A stretch of DNA of 64,000 bases from Bacteroidia bacterium (GTDB lineage Bacteria; Bacteroidota; Bacteroidia; B-17B0; Aurantibacillaceae). The notes under the pieces were generated by a model. That model worked only from the letters and a program-made list of their open reading frames with translations. It did no database searches and had not been told where the DNA came from. The stretch lies in assembly GCA_016787445.1 (NCBI GenBank), contig JAEUTQ010000036.1, forward strand, positions 1 to 64,000. Reading direction: 5' to 3'. The position numbers and the translations under genes were made by a program. Shown here piece after piece: positions 54,525-60,302 of the stretch. Position 1 is the stretch's first letter. Every line of letters starts with the position of its first letter.

Positions 54525-54886
54525 TGATTAATGTTTGATGTTTAGTGTTTGATGTTTATAATACGTCATTGCGAGGAACGAAGCAATCTTTAACTCACCC
54601 CTTGCCCCTCTCGATGAATAGAGAAGGGGAAGAATAAATCAAATCTTAAATATTCGATTGTTGTCATGTCGAGTTTATTCTTCGTATAACATTGAAGGTG
54701 GGCGTAGTCGAGACATCTTTTACAAGTAACAGATTCCTCCCTCCTCCCGATAGCTATCGGGACGGAATGACGAATACACAGAATGTCATGTCGAGCGAAG
54801 TTGAGACATCTTTTCAAACTCACACCAACTCTCAACAGGGAAAGTGGGGGAAGAATTCGTACCTCATTTACTTCATTATATAAATT
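54525..54886. repeat. Repeat field downstream of mutS
   Basis: No gene. In order: a TGTTTGATGTTTAGTGTTTG-type AT repeat (from about 54530); GTCATTGCGAGGAACGAAGC (54567-54586; also at 58301-58320); a CTCACCCC/CCCTCTC copy (54593-54628); a TGTCATGTCGAG...CGTAGTCGAGACAT copy split by 29 bases (54662-54716); CAGATTCCTCCC...GGAATGACGAATACACAG with an inserted CCCGATAGCTATCGGG (54730-54784); and another TGTCATGTCGAG copy (54784-54809). Short frames here are by-products of the repeats. Confidence 0.8.
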
Positions 54887-54916
54887 AAAAAAGCGGACCA
54901 AATGATCCGCTTTTTT
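54887..54916. terminator. Bidirectional terminator hairpin next to tRNA-Leu remnant
   Basis: AAAAAAGCGGA (54887-54897) pairs perfectly with TCCGCTTTTTT (54906-54916) over an 8-base loop. On the minus strand it comes right after the 18-base tRNA-Leu remnant, the place where a tRNA terminator would be. Confidence 0.85.
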
Positions 54917-54917
54917 G

Positions 54918-54935
54918 TACCTCCGGCGGGACTTG
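54918..54935 (-). pseudogene. tRNA-Leu 3'-end remnant (18 bases)
   Basis: TACCTCCGGCGGGACTTG is identical to the 3' acceptor/T-arm end of the intact tRNA-Leu at 55444-55528. After it the sequence diverges into a small hairpin (GACTTGCCGCTGGCGAGTC). It shows a third partial copy of this tRNA end in 600 bases. Confidence 0.7.
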
Positions 54936-55092
54936 CCGCTGGCGAGTCACTTGTCGTAATGTTGAAAATGAGAAAGTAAATACCCTCCGGGTATTTCATT
55001 TTTTGTTTTTCGGTTTTCATTCAAGCAAGCTTGACTCAACCCGTAAAACAAAAAAAGGATAGAACGAAGTTCTATCCTTTCTCATTTATCCG
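54936..55092. repeat. Hairpin-rich spacer between tRNA-Leu fragments
   Basis: No gene. Holds AAATACCC/GGGTATTT (54978-54985 / 54989-54996, 3-base loop), a CAAGCTTG palindrome near 55027-55034, and the terminator AAAGGATAGAAC (55054-55065) pairing perfectly with 55069-55080 over a GAA loop, which follows the truncated tRNA-Leu copy on the minus strand. Confidence 0.7.
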
Positions 55093-55166
55093 TACCTCCG
55101 GCGGGACTTGAACCCGCACGACTGTTGAGGTCACCCCGATAAAATCGGGGCGTGTCTACCAATTTC
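55093..55166 (-). pseudogene. Truncated tRNA-Leu copy with exchanged anticodon arm
   Basis: On the minus strand this matches tRNA-Leu(TAA) from the D-loop (AATTGGTAGACACG) to the 3' end, but has no 5' acceptor strand (the upstream bases are TTAATTAAT). The 17-base anticodon arm is replaced by CCCCGATTTTATCGGGG, a perfect 5-base stem with 7-base loop that would give anticodon TTT. The T-arm and variable arm are identical to the intact gene. It cannot fold an acceptor stem, so it should be inactive. The GIY-YIG gene at 55156 ends inside it: its TAG stop is the TAG of GGTAGACACG. Confidence 0.85.
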
Positions 55167-55407
55167 CATTAATTAAACTTTCAATATATTTTCTGCTTTT
55201 CATCCTTTTTATTCTGCTCTCTTCTTGAATCGCTTCGATTTCAGATGAAAATAGTTTTTTTGATTTTATGACATAGGGAATCCCACCTTTTGTAGCTTTA
55301 ACGGCACCTTTATTATGTCTCTCCTCTAATCTCTTTTCAGGATTTTCAGAATATCCAACATAGTACCTGTTTACTTTTTCGGAATATAGAATATATACAT
55401 AAAACAT
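55156..55407 (-). CDS. Solitary GIY-YIG endonuclease-domain protein inside duplicated tRNA-Leu
   Basis: 83 residues, a minimal GIY-YIG domain: FYVYILYSEKVNRYYVGYSE (VYIL and YVG strands), catalytic Arg in NPEKRLEERHNKG, catalytic Glu in AIQEESRIKRMKSRKYIES. The final codons (SLINGNW and stop) are made of tRNA-Leu sequence: the TAG is in the D-loop of the truncated copy. On the minus strand the order is intact tRNA-Leu, its terminator, this gene, then the 3' tRNA fragment. That is the order left when an element inserts into a tRNA gene and rebuilds it. It resembles the other solitary GIY-YIG at 13482 only in the family core. No integrase is present; mobility is inference. Confidence 0.88.
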   Translation of the reverse strand: MFYVYILYSEKVNRYYVGYSENPEKRLEERHNKGAVKATKGGIPYVIKSKKLFSSEIEAIQEESRIKRMKSRKYIESLINGNW

Positions 55408-55416
55408 TTAAACGAA

Positions 55417-55442
55417 AAAGCCCCGAATCAAATCGGGGCTTT
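55417..55442 (-). terminator. Terminator of tRNA-Leu(TAA)
   Basis: On the minus strand AAAGCCCCGA pairs with TCGGGGCTTT over a 6-base loop and is followed by TTTCG. Directly after the tRNA 3' end. Its stem CCCCGA...TCGGGG is nearly the same as the anticodon arm in the truncated tRNA copy. Confidence 0.85.
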
Positions 55443-55443
55443 G

Positions 55444-55528
55444 TACCTCCGGCGGGACTTGAACCCGCACGACTGTTGAGGTCACAGGATTTTAAGTCCT
55501 GCGTGTCTACCAATTCCACCACAGAGGC
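55444..55528 (-). tRNA. tRNA-Leu (anticodon TAA)
   Basis: 85 bases. Acceptor GCCTCTG pairs with CGGAGGT (two G-U), anticodon stem CAGGA/TCCTG with loop CTTAAAA (anticodon TAA), long variable arm as in class II tRNAs, T-arm GCGGG TTCAAGT CCCGC, discriminator A. CCA is not encoded. Confidence 0.96.
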
Positions 55529-55540
55529 ATCCTGGTGTTA

Positions 55541-55564
55541 AAAAAGCCCTTTTGGGGGCTTTTT
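55541..55564 (-). terminator. Terminator between tRNA-Gly and tRNA-Leu
   Basis: AAAAAGCCC (55541-55549) pairs with GGGCTTTTT (55556-55564) over a 6-base loop; on the minus strand it follows tRNA-Gly by two bases. Confidence 0.75.
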
Positions 55565-55566
55565 CG

Positions 55567-55639
55567 AGCGGAAAACGGGTCTCGAACCCGCGACCTTAAC
55601 CTTGGCAAGGTTACGCTCTACCAACTGAGCTATTTCCGC
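55567..55639 (-). tRNA. tRNA-Gly (anticodon GCC)
   Basis: 73 bases. Acceptor GCGGAAA/TTTCCGC, D-arm AGCTCAGTTGGTAGAGC, anticodon stem-loop AACCT TGCCAAG GTT-type with GCC, T-arm CGGG TTCGAGA CCCG, discriminator T. CCA not encoded. First of the tRNA pair on the minus strand. Confidence 0.96.
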
Positions 55640-55849
55640 TTAATTTTCACTCTCAATATAAAAAGTGAGTATTTCAAATCCTCTTAATGAGGTCCCATCG
55701 TTTTGGGGCAGCAAATGTAATAGTTTTTTTAAAAAATCTCAAAAAAATGGGCTTATTTTTTGGTTTTTATGGCAATTATCTGATTAGCTGACTGTAACCG
55801 CCGAATACGACTTATACTATACCTCATCGTAACGAAGAATCCATTAAAA

Positions 55850-57442
55850 TCACCGGCTCACCACCACCTTCGAGAACTGAAGGGTGGAATTCGAATCTGA
55901 AAGTTTAAAGAAATAAGTACCGATGGCCAAAGTGCTAATGTCAATTTTATTCTGACCGGCTACCAACTTTTCTTCACTTAATTTTTCTCCCAGTATATTA
56001 TAGATTTCCAGTTTTAGTGTGTTATCAGAAACAACAGTGACAAACTCTGATGCGGGATTAGGATAAATAGAAATAGTTTCGGTACCTACATTTTCCAATT
56101 CATGAATTGCTGTTGGTGAATTACTGCACATGGAAGATTGTCTCCAGATATCGCGTTGAAACATGAGCCAGTCAGGGCCATTACCTTTTGCTACGGAAAC
56201 CATGTAAGCGCGACCGAAATTTCCGGAAGTGTTGGGATAAATCCCATAACCACCCACAATAAAAACATCTAATGTATCATCGCCGTCGAAATCGGAAATC
56301 ACCGGCGCGTGACTTAATGAATATTGTGAATTACCATAATGCGCCGCCAGATCAATGCTCCACTGTAAACTTCCGTTGTTGCCGTTTAAGGCCATCAATT
56401 GTCCTTTACTCGAACCAAAAACCACATCCAGATAAACATCCTTATTCATATCAGCTAAAGCCACCCCTCTGAATGCTTGTCCGAAATTAGGAATGGTGTA
56501 ATTCCATTTTAAAGCGCCGCTATTGCTAAGTGCCGTAACCTGCGAACCGTTAGTAAATACCACATCGCAATTACCGTCGTTGTCAATGTCACCAATTGCC
56601 GCCGGAGAGCCAACGTAACCCGAGCCACAATATTTCCAGGCAGTTGTACCGTTTTCGCCATTGATGCAGTAGAGCGTGTCGTTATAAGAGCCGATGAGTA
56701 ATTCGGGTTTACCGTCGTTATCCATATCCGCCACAGCCGTACCATGATAAATATGATCGTGAACCGGATAAGCCCACAAACGTGTTTGATTGTTTCCGCG
56801 GAAAGCGAAGATGCTATCCTTATAATTAAAATTCCAGGTGGCCACTACAAAATCTAATTGTCCGTTGTTATCCAAATCCACAATCGTTGGCGCGGTTTGA
56901 ATCCAGGAATTACCATCCACTTTAATTTCCCAGGCTTGCGAACCATCTTCTGCATTCAGACATAAAACATAACCGCCAAATTCGCCGTGTAACACTTCCG
57001 GTTTCCCATCATTATCTACATCAGCAATGGTAGGAGGTGAATCACTGCCCTTGGTATTCGCTACCCATTTTACGGTGCCGTTCGGACCATTAAAACAAAA
57101 CGTTTTGGGATTGCAGGATGCAGGGACAATAACCTCTTCCGATCCGATATTATCAACGTTGTAAATAATCGGCGCCACATCATTACAGCCATGGGTTCCC
57201 ACTGCACTGGCATTGTATTTCCAAAGCAGCGTTCCGTTTTCCGAATTAAGCGCATAGATGGATGAATCGTTACGATAGCAACCAAAAACCAATTCTTTTT
57301 TTCCATCGCCATCAATATCCTTCGCTGCGGTTTGTCCCGCCGAGAAGTCCTTGGTATTGTACCACCATTTTATTTTTGGTGTTTGTGAAAAAGCTGAACT
57401 GCAGGCAAGCAACAAAAAGAAAAAAATTGACTTTGCTTTCAT
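55850..57442 (-). CDS. Secreted FG-GAP/VCBS repeat protein with T9SS type A sorting domain
   Basis: 530 residues from the ATG at 57442, which opens the signal peptide KAKSIFFFLLLACSSAFSQ; the frame continues to 57490 without a signal, so the later start is better. Seven calcium-loop repeats of the FG-GAP/VCBS type are visible (DIDGDGKKELVFG, DVDNDGKPEVLHG, DLDNNGQLDFVVA, DMDNDGKPELLIG, DIDNDGNCDVVFT, DMNKDVYLDVVFG, DFDGDDTLDVFIV), interleaved with PQQ-like LNGNNGSLQW units: a seven-bladed propeller. The C-terminal 80 residues from ISIYPNPASEFVTVVSDNTL to LQFSKVVVSR are a type A sorting domain. A surface protein of unknown ligand, flanked by tRNA genes and a repeat field. Confidence 0.9.
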   Translation of the reverse strand: MKAKSIFFFLLLACSSAFSQTPKIKWWYNTKDFSAGQTAAKDIDGDGKKELVFGCYRNDSSIYALNSENGTLLWKYNASAVGTHGCNDVAPIIYNVDNIGSEEVIVPASCNPKTFCFNGPNGTVKWVANTKGSDSPPTIADVDNDGKPEVLHGEFGGYVLCLNAEDGSQAWEIKVDGNSWIQTAPTIVDLDNNGQLDFVVATWNFNYKDSIFAFRGNNQTRLWAYPVHDHIYHGTAVADMDNDGKPELLIGSYNDTLYCINGENGTTAWKYCGSGYVGSPAAIGDIDNDGNCDVVFTNGSQVTALSNSGALKWNYTIPNFGQAFRGVALADMNKDVYLDVVFGSSKGQLMALNGNNGSLQWSIDLAAHYGNSQYSLSHAPVISDFDGDDTLDVFIVGGYGIYPNTSGNFGRAYMVSVAKGNGPDWLMFQRDIWRQSSMCSNSPTAIHELENVGTETISIYPNPASEFVTVVSDNTLKLEIYNILGEKLSEEKLVAGQNKIDISTLAIGTYFFKLSDSNSTLQFSKVVVSR

Positions 57443-57485
57443 GGGGATGGATTTTGTATAATCAAATATAGTAAAATTGGGATAA

Positions 57486-58030
57486 CTCACCCCGGCCCTC
57501 TCTATGAATAGAGAGGGGGAAGTACAGGAACCCTTTTACGAAAAGTGGCAAATAATCAGAAACAGAATGCTCATTTTAACCAAATCAAAATTTAGAGATT
57601 ATTCAATAAGTGTTATGTGTTTAATGTTTAACATATAACAAGAAATAAGAAATGACCAACAAATCCCCTGCATTTCTGCGCCTCCACCTGCACTGCGTTT
57701 GTTGGATAAATCCGCGTGAAACAAATAAGACTCACCCTGGCCCCTGTCTGCCTTAGGTACGACAGGCAAGCTCTCTATGAATAGAGAGAGGGAAGTGCAG
57801 GAACCGCTCTGCGAAAATCCGCGTAATCCGCGGGAAAAATAAATAATGATCAGTAAAGAGCCCGCACTGCGTCTTTGCGCCTCCGCGTGAAACAAATAAA
57901 ACTCACCCCCAGCCCCTCTCTACAAGTAGAGAAGGGGGAAGTGCAGAAACCGCTCAGCGTCTTTGCGCCTCCGCGTGAAACCCATCTGCGAAAATCAGCG
58001 GTATCTGCGGGAAACCCAAACATTCAAACC
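57486..58030. repeat. Repeat field A (CTCACCCC, TCTGCGAAAATCCGCG, CTTTGCGCCTCCGCGTG families)
   Basis: No gene. Contains three CTCACCCC/CCCTCTC inverted repeat copies (57486-57521; 57730-57799, split by an inserted CCTGTC...GACAGG hairpin; 57901-57945), the 88-base leader-repeat copy A (57567-57654), CTCTGCGAAAATCCGCGTAA-type copies (57811-57840 and 57986-58015) and CTTTGCGCCTCCGCGTGAAA copies (about 57873 and 57961). Frames across this area are repeat by-products. Confidence 0.8.
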
Positions 58031-58290
58031 CGGGTGAAACCGCTCCAATTTCCCTACTCAAACGTGAGTAAATTTTTTAAAAGATGTTGTAACATCTTTA
58101 GCTTGCTGACTCAAATTCCGAGGGGAAAAAGCCGCCCTGACTTATTAACAACACGCTTCTATTAACTCGGGTTGTGGTCGGTGGAATTGCGCATTAAGAA
58201 ATAGTATTTTCAGGCTGCCTATGAATCACTCAGAATGTTACCCTTTTGTGACTGAGAACGGCGGAGCCATGAAAAGTAGGGAGAGTAAGT
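58031..58290. other. Unexplained structured segment between repeat fields
   Basis: About 260 bases with no convincing frame and none of the neighbouring repeat motifs. Hairpins: TACTCA 58055-58060 / TGAGTA 58065-58070 with AACG loop and T-run; AAAGATGTT 58080-58088 / AACATCTTT 58091-58099. A further region CAAATTCCGA...TCGGTGGAATTG and GGCTGCC...GGCGGAGCC can pair over longer range. It may be a small RNA gene or a degraded element; no match to RNase P, SRP, tmRNA or 6S consensus seen. Confidence 0.4.
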
Positions 58291-58297
58291 TAGGAGT

Positions 58298-58521
58298 TCG
58301 TCATTGCGAGGAACGAAGCAATCTTATTTATTAACAGATTCCTCCCGATGGTCGGAATGACGAATACACAGAATGTCATGTCGAGCGTAGTCGAGACATT
58401 TTTTTCAAGTAACAGATTCCTCCCGTTGGTCGGAATGACGAATACACAGAATGTCATGTCGAGCGTAGTCGAGACATTTTTTTCAAGTAACAGATTCCTC
58501 CCGATGGTCGGAATGACGAAC
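58298..58521. repeat. 78-base tandem repeat (2.4 units) with GTCATTGCGAGG leader
   Basis: GTCATTGCGAGGAACGAAGC (58301-58320) is followed by units starting AACAGATTCCTCCCG at 58333, 58411 and 58489, spaced exactly 78 bases. Each unit holds CGGAATGACGAATACACAG, TGTCATGTCGAGCGTAGTCG and a T-run. The third unit stops after GGAATGACGAA (58521). A diverged single copy is at 54726-54820. Units differ at single positions (CCCGATGG versus CCCGTTGG). Confidence 0.88.
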
Positions 58522-58525
58522 AAAA

Positions 58526-58585
58526 AAAATTATTCAATAAGTGTTATGTGTTTAATGTTTAACACTTAACAAGAAATAAAAAATG
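58526..58585 (+). repeat. Leader repeat copy B ending at the DUF2061 start codon
   Basis: TTATTCAATAAGTGTTATGT then GTTTAATGTTTAACACTTAACAAG-type sequence, ending AAATAAAAAATG. The last ATG is the start codon of the DUF2061 gene. It is the 3' 60 bases of the 88-base unit seen in full at 57567-57654 and 59133-59220. Confidence 0.8.
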
Positions 58586-58825
58586 CTCATTGATCGTTTA
58601 GCATCCATTCATCCTTCGGTAAAGCGTCACGCCATGAAAACAATTACCTGGCGAATTGTGGGTACTATCGATTCGGTTTTATTGGCATGGATTGTTACCG
58701 GCGACCCAATGATTGGTTTGAAAATCGGCGGACTCGAACTTTTCACCAAAATGATTTTATATTTCATTCATGAACGTGTGTGGTATAAAATTAATTTCGG
58801 GTTACCGCATCGGAAAGGGAGTTAG
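58583..58825 (+). CDS. DUF2061 small membrane protein
   Basis: 80 residues. SVKRHAMKTITWRIVGTIDS, VLLAWIVTGDPMIGLKIGGL, ELFTKMILYFIHERVWYKIN is the complete DUF2061 domain: two transmembrane helices and the invariant HERVW. In other bacteria the domain is found alone or fused to sulfate-assimilation proteins; its role is unknown. The start codon is the last ATG of a leader repeat, and repeat fields lie on both sides, so the gene is an island. Confidence 0.88.
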   Translation: MLIDRLASIHPSVKRHAMKTITWRIVGTIDSVLLAWIVTGDPMIGLKIGGLELFTKMILYFIHERVWYKINFGLPHRKGS

Positions 58826-59007
58826 TTGGGAGATCGTAGTTCGTAGTTGTTAGAGGGAAAATTACAGTAACCGTTCAGCGAAAGACTGCGTAATCCGCGG
58901 GAAACAAATAAAACTCACCCCGACCCTCTCTATGAATAGAGAGGGGGAAGTACAGAAACCTATCTGCGAAAATCCGCGTAATCTGCGGGAAACAAATTGA
59001 AAACTGA
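58826..59007. repeat. Repeat field B
   Basis: No gene. Contains TCAGCGAAAGACTGCGTAAT-type (58871-58905) and TATCTGCGAAAATCCGCGTA-type (58965-58995) copies with a CTCACCCC/CCCTCTC copy (58914-58953) between them, in the same order as in repeat field A. Confidence 0.78.
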
Positions 59008-59220
59008 ATGCTAATTTTTACCAAAACAAAACTTAAAAATTATTCAATAAGTGTTATGTGTTTAATGTTTAATGGAGAGGTGGTACTCTCCATCGCGAGC
59101 TGCACCACGTGACATATAACAAGAAATAAAAAATGATAATTTCTACCAATACACAACTTAATAATTATTCAATAAGTGTTATGTGTTTAATGTTTAACAT
59201 ATAACAAGAAATAAAAAATG
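59008..59220 (+). repeat. Tandem leader repeats C and D (85-base period)
   Basis: D (59133-59220) is an 88-base unit running from ATG to ATG, the same length as copy A (57567-57654). C (59008-59135) is the same unit with exactly 40 bases inserted at 59072-59111; C and D share the ATG at 59133-59135. Core: TTATTCAATAAGTGTTATGT followed by GTTTAATGTTTAACATATAA and CAAGAAATAAAAAATG. D ends on the ATG of the epimerase-like fragment. Confidence 0.85.
59072..59111 (+). repeat. 40-base hairpin/pseudoknot insertion inside leader repeat C
   Basis: Inserted between TGTTTA and ACATATAAC of the leader repeat. ATGGAGAG (59072-59079) pairs with CTCTCCAT (59086-59093); the loop GTGGT (59080-59084) can pair with ACCAC (59104-59108), giving an H-type pseudoknot. 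Confidence 0.6.
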
Positions 59221-59328
59221 ATTAACGACAAAAATATACTAGTTACAGGCGGAGCCGGCTTCATCGGCTCCAACCTATGCGCCTGTCCGACGAAGTGCAA
59301 CGCAGGCGGAAAGCATTATAAAAAATGA
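59218..59328 (+). pseudogene. Truncated duplicate of the epimerase 5' end (36 codons)
   Basis: Starts at the ATG ending leader repeat D. Codons 1-21 encode INDKNILVTGGAGFIGSNLC, nearly the same as the start of the intact gene at 59325 (ISNKNILVTGGAGFIGSNLC), but with many synonymous changes toward C- and G-ending codons. Then a hairpin-forming insert (CGCCTG 59280-59285 / CAGGCG 59303-59308) shifts into CPTKCNAGGKHYKK and a TGA that overlaps the ATG of the intact gene (ATGA). It is too short to be an enzyme. It may be a remnant of a paralogue or act as a translated leader. Confidence 0.7.
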
Positions 59329-60302
59329 TTAGCAACAAAAATATACTAGTTACAGGCGGAGCAGGATTTATTGGCTCTAATTTATGTGAGGCTTTGATCA
59401 ATTTAAACAACCGCGTAACCTGCCTCGATAACTTCGCCACAGGAAAAAGAGAAAACATTGCCGAATTATTGAACAACAAAAACTTTGTTTTAATTGAAGG
59501 CGACATCCGTAACCTCGAAGATTGTAAAAAAGCGGTGGCGGGTAATGATTATATTTTGCATCAGGCAGCATTAGGTTCAGTACCGAGGAGTATCAATGAC
59601 CCTATTACCACCAATGCCGTAAACATAGGTGGTTTTGTAAATATGTTGGTAGCTGCTAAAGAAGCAAAGGTAAAACGCTTTGTGTACGCGGCGAGCAGCA
59701 GTACGTATGGCGACAGTACCGCATTGCCAAAGGTGGAAGAGAACATTGGGAAGCCTCTTTCTCCGTATGCCGTAACAAAACTGGTGAATGAATTGTATGC
59801 CGATGTATTTCATAAAACGTATGGCATTGATACCATAGGCTTGAGGTACTTTAATGTATTTGGCCGTAGACAAGATCCTAACGGTGCTTATGCCGCGGCA
59901 ATACCCAAGTTTGTCATGCAGTTGATGAAATATGAAAGCCCGGTGATAAATGGCGATGGCACGCACAGCCGCGACTTCACCTATATCGACAATGTGATAC
60001 AAGCCAATTTACTCGCCTTAAGCACAGAAAATAAAGAAGCATTAAATCAAGTGTACAATGTTGCCTATGGCGAGCGCACCACCTTAAATGATTTAATGAG
60101 CAGCTTAATTAAACATTTGAGTAAATACGATAAGAAGATTGGAGAGGTGAAAGTAATTCATGGGCCAAATCGATTGGGTGACATACCTCATTCATTGGCT
60201 AGCATCAACAAAGGAAAAAAATATTTAAACTACGATCCGCAATACTCTTTAGATAAAGGCTTGGAAGAGGCTTTGAAATGGTATTGGGAATATTTAAAGT
60301 AA
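59325..60302 (+). CDS. UDP-N-acetylglucosamine 4-epimerase / SDR nucleotide-sugar epimerase (WbpP-like)
   Basis: 325 residues, extended SDR. NAD motif TGGAGFIGSNL near residue 10, catalytic Ser/Thr in YAASSSTYGDS and Tyr-x3-Lys in SPYAVTKLVNELYADVFHKT. The block QAALGSVPRSINDPITTNAV is typical of WbpP/TviC-type UDP-GlcNAc/UDP-GalNAc (or uronic acid form) C4-epimerases. It supplies a precursor for the surface polysaccharide. The stop TAA abuts the ATG of the next gene, so translation is coupled. A truncated duplicate of its start lies just upstream. Confidence 0.9.
   Translation: MISNKNILVTGGAGFIGSNLCEALINLNNRVTCLDNFATGKRENIAELLNNKNFVLIEGDIRNLEDCKKAVAGNDYILHQAALGSVPRSINDPITTNAVNIGGFVNMLVAAKEAKVKRFVYAASSSTYGDSTALPKVEENIGKPLSPYAVTKLVNELYADVFHKTYGIDTIGLRYFNVFGRRQDPNGAYAAAIPKFVMQLMKYESPVINGDGTHSRDFTYIDNVIQANLLALSTENKEALNQVYNVAYGERTTLNDLMSSLIKHLSKYDKKIGEVKVIHGPNRLGDIPHSLASINKGKKYLNYDPQYSLDKGLEEALKWYWEYLK

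Noticed and set aside
54692-54883. 63-codon frame downstream of mutS
   Set aside because: Made of repeat copies; the overlapping opposite frame is equally open.
55093-55166. Functional tRNA-Lys (anticodon TTT)
   Set aside because: The 5' acceptor strand is missing, so no acceptor stem can form.
57875-58165. 96-codon frame as a gene
   Set aside because: Most of it translates interspersed repeats, and the rest is in the unassigned structured segment.
58031-58290. RNase P, SRP, tmRNA or 6S RNA
   Set aside because: None of the conserved core sequences of these RNAs is seen on either strand.
58333-58521. Possible CRISPR array
   Set aside because: The unit is a 78-base tandem repeat with no distinct unique spacers, and no cas gene is present.
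58290-58569. Overlapping open frames on both strands with internal peptide repeats
   Set aside because: They only mirror the 78-base DNA repeat, a multiple of 3, which keeps frames open.
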